Assembly (NCBI RefSeq): GCF_017377775.1
Contig: NZ_JAFVLN010000018.1
Location: forward strand, 1-64,000
DNA from: Streptomyces sp. VRA16 Mangrove soil
Lineage (GTDB): Bacteria > Actinomycetota > Actinomycetes > Streptomycetales > Streptomycetaceae
Direction of reading: 5' to 3'
Length of the DNA: 64,000 nucleotides
Shown: positions 41,265-49,783 of the stretch, one piece after another
Numbering within the stretch: position 1 is the first letter of the stretch
Layout: each line of letters begins with the position of its first letter
The notes under the pieces: model-generated
Seen by the model: the letters and a program-made list of their open reading frames with translations, nothing else
Told to the model about the DNA's origin: nothing
Databases searched by the model: none
Program-made: the position numbers and the translations under genes

Positions 41265-42317
41265 ATGCATGTCCCCGACGGATTCATCAACGCCCCCGTG
41301 TCGGCGGCCGCCGGTGTCGTCGCCGCGGGCGCCGTCGCCGTCAGCCTGCGCGGCGCGCGGCGCGAACTCGACGAGCGCACGGCCCCGCTCGCGGGCCTGG
41401 TCGCGGCGTTCATCTTCGCCGTGCAGATGCTGAACTTCCCGGTGGCCGCCGGTACCAGCGGCCACCTCCTGGGCGGCGCGCTCGCGGCGATACTCGTGGG
41501 CCCCTACACAGGGGTCCTCTGTGTCTCCGTGGTCCTGCTGATGCAGGGCGTCCTCTTCGCCGACGGCGGCCTGACGGCCCTCGGCGTGAACATCACCGAC
41601 ATGGCGATCACCACCACCGTCGTCGCCTACCTGGTCTTCCGCGGCCTGGTGAAGGTGCTGCCGCGCACCCGCCGCTCGATCACCGTGGCGTCGTTCGTGG
41701 CGGCGCTGCTCTCGGTCCCGGCCGCCGCGGTCGTCTTCACCCTCATCTACGCCGTCGGAGGGACCACCGACGTCTCGCTCGGCAAGGTCGCCACCGCCAT
41801 GGTCGGCGTGCACGTCCTGATCGGCATCGGCGAGGCCGTCATCACGGCGCTCACCGTCGGCGCGGTCGTGGCCGTCCGCCCCGACCTGGTGCACGGGGCG
41901 CGCGGCCTGCACAAGCCGCTGAAGCTGAAGGTCGCCGGGGAACTGGTCGACGCGCCCGCGCCCGCCGCCCCGGTGGCCGCCCGTTCGCACCGCAAGGTCT
42001 GGGCGATCGGCCTGGTCACCTCCCTCGTCCTGGCCGGCTTCGTCTCCTTCTACGCCTCCGCCAACCCGGACGGCCTGGAGAAGGTCGCCCACGACCAGGG
42101 CATCGACAAGAAGACGAAGCCGCACCACACCTCCGACTCCCCGCTCGCCGACTACGGCGTCAAGGACATCACCGACGCCCGCATCTCCGGCGGTCTCGCC
42201 GGGGTCATCGGCGTCGGCGTGACGGTCGTCGCGGGCTCGGGCGTCTTCTGGGCGCTGCGCAGGCGCCGCACCGGCGACGCGGCCTCCACCGAGGTCCGCA
42301 CCCAGGAGACTGTCTGA
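41265..42317 (+). CDS. cbiM: ECF transporter S component CbiM/NikM, fused to a PDGLE (CbiN-like) domain
   Basis: Membrane substrate-binding subunit of a cobalt or nickel uptake ECF transporter, 350 residues. It begins MHVPDGFINAPV, where the N-terminal Met-His is the metal site of CbiM/NikM, so the ATG at 41265 is the right start although an in-frame ATG lies at 41229. Six or so helices follow, with NFPVAAGTSGHLLGGALAA. The C-terminal 110 residues carry the CbiN-like PDGLE block (ANPDGLEKVAHDQG) and a last helix, so M and N parts are fused. The Nur-like box suggests nickel. Confidence 0.92.
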   Translation: MHVPDGFINAPVSAAAGVVAAGAVAVSLRGARRELDERTAPLAGLVAAFIFAVQMLNFPVAAGTSGHLLGGALAAILVGPYTGVLCVSVVLLMQGVLFADGGLTALGVNITDMAITTTVVAYLVFRGLVKVLPRTRRSITVASFVAALLSVPAAAVVFTLIYAVGGTTDVSLGKVATAMVGVHVLIGIGEAVITALTVGAVVAVRPDLVHGARGLHKPLKLKVAGELVDAPAPAAPVAARSHRKVWAIGLVTSLVLAGFVSFYASANPDGLEKVAHDQGIDKKTKPHHTSDSPLADYGVKDITDARISGGLAGVIGVGVTVVAGSGVFWALRRRRTGDAASTEVRTQETV

Positions 42318-42318
42318 C

Positions 42319-43080
42319 ATGGGCGCGGGACACGCGCACCGCCTCTACCGCGCGGGCACCTCGCCGGTGCACGCGCTGCCGCCGCACACCAAGCTGGCCG
42401 CGGTCTTCTGCTTCGTGGTCGTGGTGGTCTCCACCCCGCGTGAGGCGATGTGGGCCTTCGCGCTCTACGCGGTCCTGCTCGCGACGGTCGCGTACGCGGC
42501 CCGGGTGCCCGCCGGGTTTCTGCTGAAGCGGCTGCTCATCGAGATCCCGTTCGTGGCCTTCGCCGTGCTGATGCCGTTCGTGGCGGAGGGCGAGAAGGTG
42601 CAGGTCCTCGGCCTGTCGCTGAGCGAGAGCGGCCTGTGGGGCGCCTGGAACGTCCTGGCCAAGGGCACGCTCGGCGTCGCGGCCTCCGTCCTCCTCGCCT
42701 CGACGACGGAACTGCGCGAACTGCTCCTCGGCCTCCAGCGCCTCAAGCTCCCCCCGCTCCTCGTCCAGATCGCGTCCTTCATGATCCGGTACGGGGATGT
42801 GATCACGGACGAGATGCGGCGGATGCGGATCGCGCGGGAGTCGCGCGGCTTCGAGGCGAAGGGCGTCCGCCACTGGGGCGTCCTCGCGAAGTCCGCGGGC
42901 GCCCTCTTCATCCGCTCCTACGAACGGGGCGAACGCGTGCACCTGGCGATGGTCAGCCGGGGGTACGCGGGCTCGATGCCGGTGATCGACGAGGTCACGG
43001 CGTCGCGCGCGCAATGGTCGTACGCGCTGACCCTGCCGGGGGCGGCGCTCGTGGTGTGCCTGCTGGGATGGATGCTGTGA
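42319..43080 (+). CDS. cbiQ: ECF transporter T component CbiQ
   Basis: Energy-coupling transmembrane subunit, 253 residues with about six helices. The two coupling motifs that contact the ATPase are visible as ARESRGFEAKG and MVSRGYAG. It starts 1 nt after the cbiM stop and overlaps the ATPase gene. It links ATP hydrolysis by CbiO to metal release by CbiM in the membrane. Confidence 0.92.
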   Translation: MGAGHAHRLYRAGTSPVHALPPHTKLAAVFCFVVVVVSTPREAMWAFALYAVLLATVAYAARVPAGFLLKRLLIEIPFVAFAVLMPFVAEGEKVQVLGLSLSESGLWGAWNVLAKGTLGVAASVLLASTTELRELLLGLQRLKLPPLLVQIASFMIRYGDVITDEMRRMRIARESRGFEAKGVRHWGVLAKSAGALFIRSYERGERVHLAMVSRGYAGSMPVIDEVTASRAQWSYALTLPGAALVVCLLGWML

Positions 43081-43838
43081 CCGTGACTGCTTCTCTCGAG
43101 GTCTCCGGCCTCGCCTTCGCCTACCCCGACGGCCACCAGGCCCTCTTCGGCGTGGACTTCTCCATCGCCCGGGGCGAACGCGTGGCCCTGCTCGGCCCGA
43201 ACGGCGCGGGCAAGACCACCCTGGTCCTGCACCTGAACGGCATCCTGACCGGCGGCGCGGGGACGGTGACCGTCGCCGGGCTGCCCGTCGGCCGCGCCCA
43301 CATGGCCGAGATCCGCCGCAAGGTCGGCATCGTCTTCCAGGACCCCGACGACCAGCTGTTCATGCCGACGGTCCGCGAGGACGTCGCGTTCGGCCCGGCG
43401 GCGGCTGGCCTGAAGGGCGCCGATCTTGAGGCCCGCGTCCACAAGGCGCTCACCCTCGTCGGCATGGAGGACTTCGCGGACCGCCCGCCGCACCACCTGT
43501 CCTTCGGCCAGCGCCGCCGGGTGGCGGTCGCCACGGTCCTGGCCATGGAGCCCGAGATCCTCGTCCTCGACGAGCCGTCCTCCAACCTCGACCCGGCCTC
43601 GCGCCGCGAACTGGCCGACATCCTGCGCTCGCTCGACGTGACGGTGCTGATGGTCACCCACGACCTCCCGTACGCCCTGGAGCTCTGCCCCCGCTCCCTG
43701 ATCCTCAGCGGCGGTGTCATCGCGGCGGACGGCACGACCGGCGACCTTCTCGCGGACGAGGAGCTGATGGGCGAGCACCGCCTTGAACTGCCGTTCGGGT
43801 TCGATCCGAAGTCGGTTGCGGGGCGTACGGCGGGCTGA
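43077..43838 (+). CDS. cbiO: ECF transporter ATP-binding protein CbiO
   Basis: ABC ATPase of the nickel/cobalt transporter, about 253 residues. Walker A GPNGAGKTT, Q-loop FQDPDDQLF, signature LSFGQRRRVA, Walker B ILVLDEPSSNLD and H-loop VTHDL. The GTG at 43077 overlaps the cbiQ stop (GTGA) and has GGATGG 5 nt upstream; an ATG at 43068 would add three residues. No separate substrate-binding protein is present, as expected for ECF systems. End of the cbiMQO operon. Confidence 0.93.
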   Translation: MTVTASLEVSGLAFAYPDGHQALFGVDFSIARGERVALLGPNGAGKTTLVLHLNGILTGGAGTVTVAGLPVGRAHMAEIRRKVGIVFQDPDDQLFMPTVREDVAFGPAAAGLKGADLEARVHKALTLVGMEDFADRPPHHLSFGQRRRVAVATVLAMEPEILVLDEPSSNLDPASRRELADILRSLDVTVLMVTHDLPYALELCPRSLILSGGVIAADGTTGDLLADEELMGEHRLELPFGFDPKSVAGRTAG

Positions 43839-43894
43839 GCCCGGCAGGTCGGCGGGCCCGCCCCGATGTCGTACCCCGCTTCTATGCTCCAGCG

Positions 43895-44413
43895 ATGACG
43901 ACCTACGAAGGCACGCACCCCACCGTCCTGGTCCGGGTGGCGGACCGGCAGGCCCGGATCGACGAGCGGCTCGCCCCGGCGATCGAGGCGATATGGGAGT
44001 GCGGGTTCGACACCTTCACCTGCTGCCAGGATCTCGCGGAGAGCAACGCGGACTGGCCGCGGAAGCTGCCGCACATGGCGCAGTGGGTGGAATCCCGGCG
44101 TGGCTGGATGCTCATCGACTTCCCGGTCACCGACGGACTCGCCTTCCTCTCCGCCGTGGCCAACGCCGGCCCGCGGGACGCGTTCTACGTGCGGATGACC
44201 CACTGGGCGGCCCCGGACGCCTGGCGCGTGAACGTCAAACCGATGGACGCGGCGATGTTCCAGGACGACCTGCCGTCCCGGTTCCGCCTGCAACTGCTCC
44301 AGGTCAGCTTCCCCGGCTCCGACCTGCCGGAGATCGTCCGGCGGCTGCGCGCACACGCCGAAGGCCGCTCGGTGCCGCCGGCCCCCGCCGACTGGAGCAC
44401 GGTCGGCCGCTGA
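43895..44413 (+). CDS. conserved hypothetical protein
   Basis: A 172-residue soluble protein I do not recognise. It has a CGFDTFTCCQDLAESN segment with three Cys, FLSAVANAGPRDAFYVRMTHW, and a basic/acidic C-terminal helix. No signal peptide or membrane segment. Codon use looks normal for the neighbourhood. It lies 56 nt after cbiO in the same direction, but a link to metal uptake is not supported. Confidence 0.72.
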   Translation: MTTYEGTHPTVLVRVADRQARIDERLAPAIEAIWECGFDTFTCCQDLAESNADWPRKLPHMAQWVESRRGWMLIDFPVTDGLAFLSAVANAGPRDAFYVRMTHWAAPDAWRVNVKPMDAAMFQDDLPSRFRLQLLQVSFPGSDLPEIVRRLRAHAEGRSVPPAPADWSTVGR

Positions 44414-44464
44414 GTTCCGGCTCCGCACCGGAATCAACCCGATGCGCTGCCTGTTGCACCCACC

Positions 44465-45634
44465 GTGGACACAGCAGTGAACGGCACGACCGACCCCCGA
44501 TTCGAAGGCATACGCACCGCTTTCGCCGAGAATTTCATGGCGCGGGGAGAGCGGGGTGGCGCTGTCGTCGTCTACGAGGGCGGGCGCAAGGTCGTCGACC
44601 TGTGGGCCGGGGCGCGGGACGCCGACGGGGGCGGGACCTGGGCGCCGGACACCGCGCAGATCCTGCGGTCCGCCACCAAGGGCGTCGCCGCCGCGGCCCT
44701 GCTCCTGCTCCACCAGCGCGGGGAGCTCGACCTGGACGCGCCCGTCGGGGCGTACTGGCCCGAGTTCAAGGCGCGGGGCAAGGAGGACGCCCGGGTACGG
44801 GACGTGCTCGCGCACCGCGTCGGCGTCCCCGCGCTCGACCGGCCGCTCACGCCCGCCGAGGCCGCCGACCCGGACCTGGGCGCCGCGGCCGTCGCCGCGC
44901 AGGCCCCGTTCTGGGCGCCCGGCACCGATCACGGCTACCACGCGCAGACGTACAGCTGGCTCACCGGCGAGCTGGTCCGGCGGATCACCGGGCGGGACAT
45001 CGGGTCCTTCGTCGCGGACGAGATCGCCGGTCCGGCCCGCGCCGACGTGTGGATCGGGCTGCCGGACGACCAGGCCCACCGCGTCGGACGCGTCGGGCCC
45101 GTCGAGGTCCCGGCCGTCGCCGGCGGCCTCAAGGCCCGCCCCAAGCGCAGCCTCACCGAGGCGTACACGAACCCCGAGTCGCTCACCCGGCGCGCCTTCG
45201 GGTCGATCAGCCCGTCGCCGGACGAGAACGACCCCGGCTACCGCGCGGCCCAGCTGCCCGGCTCCAACGGCATCGGTACGGCGGACGGGCTCGCCCGGTT
45301 CCACGCCTCGCTGATCGGTGACGTGGCGGGCGGGGCACGGCTGTTCACCGAGGAGACCCTGCGGCTCGCCCGCACCGAGACGTCGTCGGGGCCCGACCGG
45401 ATCCTCGTCGTGCCGTCCCGCTTCGGGCTCGGCTACATGCTGCACGGCGTCGCCTCGCCGCTGCTCGGCCCCGGCTCCTTCGGTCACCCCGGCCGCGGCG
45501 GCGCCCTCGGCTTCGCCGACCCGGAGACCGGTATCGCGTTCGGGTACGTGACGAACGGGATGCAGAAGGGCGTCACCGCCGACCCGCGCGCCCAGGCGCT
45601 GGTGAAGGCGGTGCGGGGCGCGGTCGGCCGCTGA
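44465..45634 (+). CDS. serine hydrolase, beta-lactamase/EstB type
   Basis: Class-C-beta-lactamase-fold hydrolase of about 389 residues, without an obvious signal peptide. The nucleophile motif is SATK (SxxK) in LRSATKGVAAAALLLLHQRG. The second motif Tyr is probably in GYHAQTYSWLTGELV, and a C-terminal FGHPGRGGALGFADPETG matches the HxG region of esterase EstB-like enzymes. More likely an esterase or peptidase than a resistance enzyme. The GTG at 44465 lacks a good ribosome site; a GTG at 44477 is an alternative. Confidence 0.85.
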   Translation: MDTAVNGTTDPRFEGIRTAFAENFMARGERGGAVVVYEGGRKVVDLWAGARDADGGGTWAPDTAQILRSATKGVAAAALLLLHQRGELDLDAPVGAYWPEFKARGKEDARVRDVLAHRVGVPALDRPLTPAEAADPDLGAAAVAAQAPFWAPGTDHGYHAQTYSWLTGELVRRITGRDIGSFVADEIAGPARADVWIGLPDDQAHRVGRVGPVEVPAVAGGLKARPKRSLTEAYTNPESLTRRAFGSISPSPDENDPGYRAAQLPGSNGIGTADGLARFHASLIGDVAGGARLFTEETLRLARTETSSGPDRILVVPSRFGLGYMLHGVASPLLGPGSFGHPGRGGALGFADPETGIAFGYVTNGMQKGVTADPRAQALVKAVRGAVGR

Positions 45635-45716
45635 GGTCCGCCCGCCGTGCCCGGCCCGTGTGACGACGGTGCGCGGGGCATGGGCCCGGGGCCGGGGCCC
45701 CGGGTAGCGTCGGGGC

Positions 45717-46511
45717 ATGGAGCGCTTCGCGGGACACACGGCACTGATCACCGGGGCGGGACGCGGCATCGGCGCCGCCGTCGCCCAGCGGCTCGCCGCC
45801 GAGGGGGCCGGGGTCCTCGTCACCGACATCGACCCGGCCGCCGCGCGCAGAAGCGCCGCCGAGATCCGTGAACAGGGCGGCAACGCACGGGAGTTCACCT
45901 GCGACGTCGGTGACAGGGCGTCCGTCGAAGCGGCCGTCGCGCACGCCGTCGAGACCTTCGGCGCCCTGGACGTCCTCGTCAACAACGCCTACTCGTGCCA
46001 GCCCGACGCCCCGCTCTTCGAGGACGAGGACGACGAGGTCTGGGCCCGCGACCTCGACCTCACGCTCACCGGCGCCTACCGCTGCAGCCGCGCCGCCCTC
46101 CCGCACCTCGCCGCGTCCGGGCGCGGCGCCATCGTCAGCATCGGCTCGGTGAACGGGCTCCAGGACTTCGGCAACCACGCCTACAGCGCCGCCAAGGCCG
46201 GACTCGGCTCGCTGACCCGCACCCTCGCCGGGCACGCGGGCCCGCGCGGGGTGCGGGTCAATCTCGTGGCGCCCGGCACGGTGCGCACGCCCGCCTGGAC
46301 GTCCAACGGCCAGGACCCGGACTCCGTAAGCCAGTTGTATCCCCTGGGCCGGGTCGGCGAGCCCGCGGACATCGCGGCGGCCGTCGCCTTCCTCGCCTCC
46401 CGCGACGCCTCCTGGATCACCGGCGTCGTGCTCCCCGTCGACGGCGGCATCACGGCCGTCAACACCGCTTTCCGCAGCACGCGCAGGGCCGCCGAGCGGG
46501 ACGGGGACTGA
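45717..46511 (+). CDS. SDR family oxidoreductase
   Basis: Classical short-chain dehydrogenase, 264 residues. Cofactor motif TGAGRGIGAA, DVLVNNAYS, catalytic S144 with Y156 and K160 (HAYSAAKAG), and the C-terminal VVLPVDGGITAVN. An Asp after beta-2 (VTDIDPA) favours NAD(H) over NADP(H). Substrate unknown. It converges on the DMT transporter with a 9-nt gap. Confidence 0.88.
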   Translation: MERFAGHTALITGAGRGIGAAVAQRLAAEGAGVLVTDIDPAAARRSAAEIREQGGNAREFTCDVGDRASVEAAVAHAVETFGALDVLVNNAYSCQPDAPLFEDEDDEVWARDLDLTLTGAYRCSRAALPHLAASGRGAIVSIGSVNGLQDFGNHAYSAAKAGLGSLTRTLAGHAGPRGVRVNLVAPGTVRTPAWTSNGQDPDSVSQLYPLGRVGEPADIAAAVAFLASRDASWITGVVLPVDGGITAVNTAFRSTRRAAERDGD

Positions 46512-46520
46512 CCCGGGCTC

Positions 46521-47372
46521 TCACCCCGCGTGCAGCATCAGCCCGATCCCGGCGACCATCACCCCGGCGGCGACCACCCGCGGCGCCCCGAACCGCTCCT
46601 TGAAGAACACCGCGCCGATCGCCGCGCCCACGATGATGGAGGACTCCCGCAGCGCCGAGATCGGGGCCAGGTCGGCGCGCGTCTGCGCCCACAGCACCAG
46701 GCCGTACGCGGTCACCGACAGGATCGCGCCGATCAGCCCGCGTACGGCGAACGGCCTTATTTTCGCGACCAGTTCACCGCGCCAGCGGTACGCCGCGAAC
46801 ACCGGCACCACGATCCCCTCCAGGACCATCAGCCACGCGATGTACCCGAGCGAGGACCCCGAGGCGCGCACCCCGAGCCCGTCCACCACCGTGTACGAGG
46901 CGATCGAGACGCCGGTCGCGAGCGCGGCGCCGAGCGCCCGCCAGTCGGGGCGGCTGCCCGCACCTCGCAGACCCCACAGCGCCAGCCCGGTCAGGCCCGC
47001 GCAGGACACCGCGACCCCCGCCGCCTGCCAGCCGCCCGGCACCTCGCCCGCGAAGAGCGCCGCGAGCACCGTCACCACCAGCGGCGCCGTGCCGCGCGCG
47101 ATCGGATACGCCTGCCCGAAGTCGCCCAGCCGGAACGACGTCATGAGCAGCACGTAGTAGCCGATGTGGATGACGGCCGAGACGATCAGATACGGCCACG
47201 CGGCCGCCGCGGGGACCGGCGCGAACACCGCCATCACCAGCCCGATCAGCGTCCCGCCGCCCGAGATGAGGGTGAACCCGACGAGCTTGTCGGTGATGTG
47301 GTGGGCCAGCGCGTTCCAGGACGCGTGGGTCACCGCGGCGAGCAGCACGGCCGCGGCGACGAGCGGGGTCAT
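46521..47372 (-). CDS. DMT/EamA family transporter
   Basis: Integral membrane protein of 283 residues with about ten helices in two EamA repeats. Visible features: HASWNALAHHITDK at the N terminus, FGQAYPIARGTAPLVV ending repeat one, and LRESSIIVGAAIGAVFFKERFGAPR in repeat two. Substrate unknown; the family moves amino acids, nucleotides or drugs. Its ATG overlaps the stop of the upstream YbaK gene (ATGA), so the two are co-translated. Confidence 0.88.
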   Translation of the reverse strand: MTPLVAAAVLLAAVTHASWNALAHHITDKLVGFTLISGGGTLIGLVMAVFAPVPAAAAWPYLIVSAVIHIGYYVLLMTSFRLGDFGQAYPIARGTAPLVVTVLAALFAGEVPGGWQAAGVAVSCAGLTGLALWGLRGAGSRPDWRALGAALATGVSIASYTVVDGLGVRASGSSLGYIAWLMVLEGIVVPVFAAYRWRGELVAKIRPFAVRGLIGAILSVTAYGLVLWAQTRADLAPISALRESSIIVGAAIGAVFFKERFGAPRVVAAGVMVAGIGLMLHAG

Positions 47373-47887
47373 GCGCCCGGCCGTTCACGCCCGTCGTGCT
47401 CCCGTACGTCCACGAGCGCGGCGCCCGCGTGCGCGATCAACTCCGTGGGCTCCATCGGGAAGACGGTGTGCGGGGTGCCGGCCGCCGCCCACACCGTGGT
47501 GTGCGCGAGCAGCGAGCGGTCGGCGAGGACCCGGGTGCGGTTGACGTGCCCGAAGGGCGGGATCCCGCCGATCGCGTACCCGGTGAACTCCCGGACCACG
47601 TCCGCCTTCGCCCGGGTCACCTTCTCCGCGCCCAGCTCGCTGCGGACCAGCTCGACGTCGACGCGCGAGGCGCCGTCCATGAGGACGAGGACCGGCACCC
47701 CGTCCGCGGCGAAGATCAGGGACTTGCAGATCTGGCTGAGCTCACAGCCGATCGCGTCCGCCGCCTCCTGCGCGGTGCGGGCCCCCTCGGGGAAGTTCCG
47801 CACGCGCGGGAGGAGTTCGGCGAGTCCCATGGCGGTGACGGCCTCGGCGAAACGCGGATGGGCCGGGGTGTGGGCGGGCGTCGTCAT
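47369..47887 (-). CDS. YbaK/EbsC-family aminoacyl-tRNA deacylase
   Basis: A 172-residue cytoplasmic protein of the YbaK/ProX editing family, which hydrolyses mischarged tRNAs. Motifs: EGARTAQEAADAIGCELSQI, the conserved Lys in CKSLIFAADGVPVLVLMDG, and TGYAIGGIPPFGH, which is the characteristic G-x-x-P loop. ATG at 47887. It is translationally coupled to the DMT transporter, an association seen in other genomes as I recall, but a joint function is not known. Confidence 0.88.
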   Translation of the reverse strand: MTTPAHTPAHPRFAEAVTAMGLAELLPRVRNFPEGARTAQEAADAIGCELSQICKSLIFAADGVPVLVLMDGASRVDVELVRSELGAEKVTRAKADVVREFTGYAIGGIPPFGHVNRTRVLADRSLLAHTTVWAAAGTPHTVFPMEPTELIAHAGAALVDVREHDGRERPGA

Positions 47888-47931
47888 GGGCGGCACGTTA
47901 GTGGTGCGCGTACCGCCCGTGCGACCGGGTA

Positions 47932-49623
47932 TCAGCTGCCGGTCAGCAGCATCTGTCGCACGATCGGGCCCGCCGAGTCGCCGCCGTGCCCGCCGCCCTG
48001 CACCACGGCCGCCGACGCCAGGTCGCCCCGGTACGCCGTGAACCAGCCGTTGGGTTCCTTCTGACCGTCGACCTCCGCCGAACCGGTCTTCGCGCCCATG
48101 TCGGCGCCGAGCCCGGACATCGGCTTCACCGCGGTGCCCGCGACCGCCGTGTAGTGCATCAGCTCCCGCAGATCCGCCGCGGTCTTGGCGGACAGCGTGC
48201 GGGACGCGTGCGCGAGCGTGCGGTGGTCGGTGTCCGGCGAGACGAGGTAGGGCTGGTGGAAGGTGCCGTTCTTCACGGTCGCCGCGACCGACGCCATGTT
48301 CAGCGGGTTCATCCGCACCCCGCCCTGCCCGATCAGCGAGGCCGCCATCTGCGCCTGCGACTGCACGGGCACCGCGCCGTCGAAACTCGGCACCCCGATC
48401 GCCCAGTTGTCGAGCCCCAGCCCGAAGACCTGCTGCGCCTGCTTGGTCAGCGAGTCGTCGTCGAGCTTGGGCGCCTGGCTGATGAAGGCCGTGTTGCAGG
48501 AGACCGCGAAGCTCGTCCTGAACGTGCCGTTCTTGATCGCGAACTTGTCGTCGTTGTGGAACTTCCAGTGCCCGTACGTGAAGTACTTCGGGCACGGATG
48601 GGTCTTGTCGACCCCCGCGAGCCCCTTCTCCAGGAGCATCGACGACGTGATGATCTTCATCGTCGAGCCCGGTGCGAGGGAGCCCTGGAACGCGGTGTTG
48701 AACCCCGGCGAGGAGTTGGCGACCGCGAGGATCTCACCGGTCGACGGCCGGATCACCACGACCGAGGCGCGCTTGCGCGAGGCGACCTGGCTCTCGGCCG
48801 CGGCCTGAAGGGTGGGCGAGAGCGTGGTCTTCACGGTGCCGGGGGTGCCCTCGGAGAGGGTGACGAGCGTCTTGTCCGGCAGCGCGTTCTTCCTCGCCGA
48901 GCCCGCTGCGTCCTCCGAGCCCTTGCGCACGACCCGCAGTTCGATCCCCGCGGTGCCGCCGGCCGTCTTGCCGTACTTCTCGCGCAGGCCGTCGACGACG
49001 GTGGCGAGCGACGGGTACTTCTTCACGTCAAGGTCGCCGCCGGCGCGGTCCACCGCCTTGACGGGCGGGTCGCCCGCCGCGCCGGTCACCAGCCTGTCGC
49101 CGTCCTTCAGGTCCGGGTGCAGCACCGACGCGTGCCAGCCCACCAGCACCTTGCCGTCGCTCTTGCGGCGCACCGCGGTGAGCGAGGAGTCGTACGCGAA
49201 GGGCTTGCTCTTCTTCTTGTACGCGATCGTGGACGTGACGTGGAAGGGGACCTCGGCGCCCGTGCGGGTGCCCGGGGTGATCTTCACGTCGGTGAGGTGG
49301 GCGTCCTTGGTCAGTCCGGTCAGCGCCTTCTCGGCCGCGCTCGGGTCGTCGGTGTACCCGGCCGCCTTCGCCGCGTCGCCCGACTGCCAGGCGGTGAGGA
49401 AGCGCTCGGCGGCGGTGCGGGTCTCCTTGGCGGACGGCGGGCCCGTCTCGACCTCGGGCTTCTCGTCCGCCGACGCGGAACTGCCGGTCTTCGACCCGGA
49501 GCCGTCCATCAGGGCGTAGGCGCCGACGCCCGCCCCGACGACGGCGATGACAGCGGCGCCGCCGATCACCAGGGCGTTCATGTTGCGGCGCGCCGGTTCG
49601 CGGCGCTTGCCTCTGGTGCCCAA
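47932..49623 (-). CDS. class B penicillin-binding protein, copy 1
   Basis: Membrane-anchored D,D-transpeptidase that crosslinks peptidoglycan, 563 residues. Short basic N terminus, transmembrane anchor (about residues 16-40), MecA_N/NTF2-like domain (about 60-190), dimer-type linker, then the transpeptidase: S320 in PGSTMK, S375 in SCN, and K512 in KTGSAE. NTF2-like domains of this kind are also found in low-affinity PBPs. It is a tandem paralogue of the next gene; the pair lies beside pmt and near ssgE. Confidence 0.92.
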   Translation of the reverse strand: MGTRGKRREPARRNMNALVIGGAAVIAVVGAGVGAYALMDGSGSKTGSSASADEKPEVETGPPSAKETRTAAERFLTAWQSGDAAKAAGYTDDPSAAEKALTGLTKDAHLTDVKITPGTRTGAEVPFHVTSTIAYKKKSKPFAYDSSLTAVRRKSDGKVLVGWHASVLHPDLKDGDRLVTGAAGDPPVKAVDRAGGDLDVKKYPSLATVVDGLREKYGKTAGGTAGIELRVVRKGSEDAAGSARKNALPDKTLVTLSEGTPGTVKTTLSPTLQAAAESQVASRKRASVVVIRPSTGEILAVANSSPGFNTAFQGSLAPGSTMKIITSSMLLEKGLAGVDKTHPCPKYFTYGHWKFHNDDKFAIKNGTFRTSFAVSCNTAFISQAPKLDDDSLTKQAQQVFGLGLDNWAIGVPSFDGAVPVQSQAQMAASLIGQGGVRMNPLNMASVAATVKNGTFHQPYLVSPDTDHRTLAHASRTLSAKTAADLRELMHYTAVAGTAVKPMSGLGADMGAKTGSAEVDGQKEPNGWFTAYRGDLASAAVVQGGGHGGDSAGPIVRQMLLTGS

Positions 49624-49753
49624 CGTGTCCCTCCGGGGGTGTGGCGGACGATCAGATTAAGCCCCCTCAGGGGCGCGAGGAACCGCGCGCTCAGGCAGAG
49701 ACAAGCCGCACTCGCCGTACGTCATAACGCCGCAGACGCGGCTGCGGTTTCGT

Positions 49754-49783
49754 GGGGCTGGTCGCGCAGTTCCCCGCGCCCCT
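49754..49783 (+). repeat. 30-nt dispersed intergenic repeat, copy 1
   Basis: A 30-nt sequence beginning GGGGCTGGTCGCGCAGTT and ending CCCCGCGCCCCT, identical to 57767-57796. GGGGC at one end and GCCCC near the other can pair. It touches the stop codon of the minus-strand PBP gene, so it may act as a terminator. The motif is a familiar intergenic repeat in streptomycetes. Confidence 0.8.

Noticed and set aside
44465-45634. Antibiotic-resistance beta-lactamase
   Set aside because: It has the class C fold motif SxxK but no signal peptide, and its other motifs are of the esterase EstB kind.
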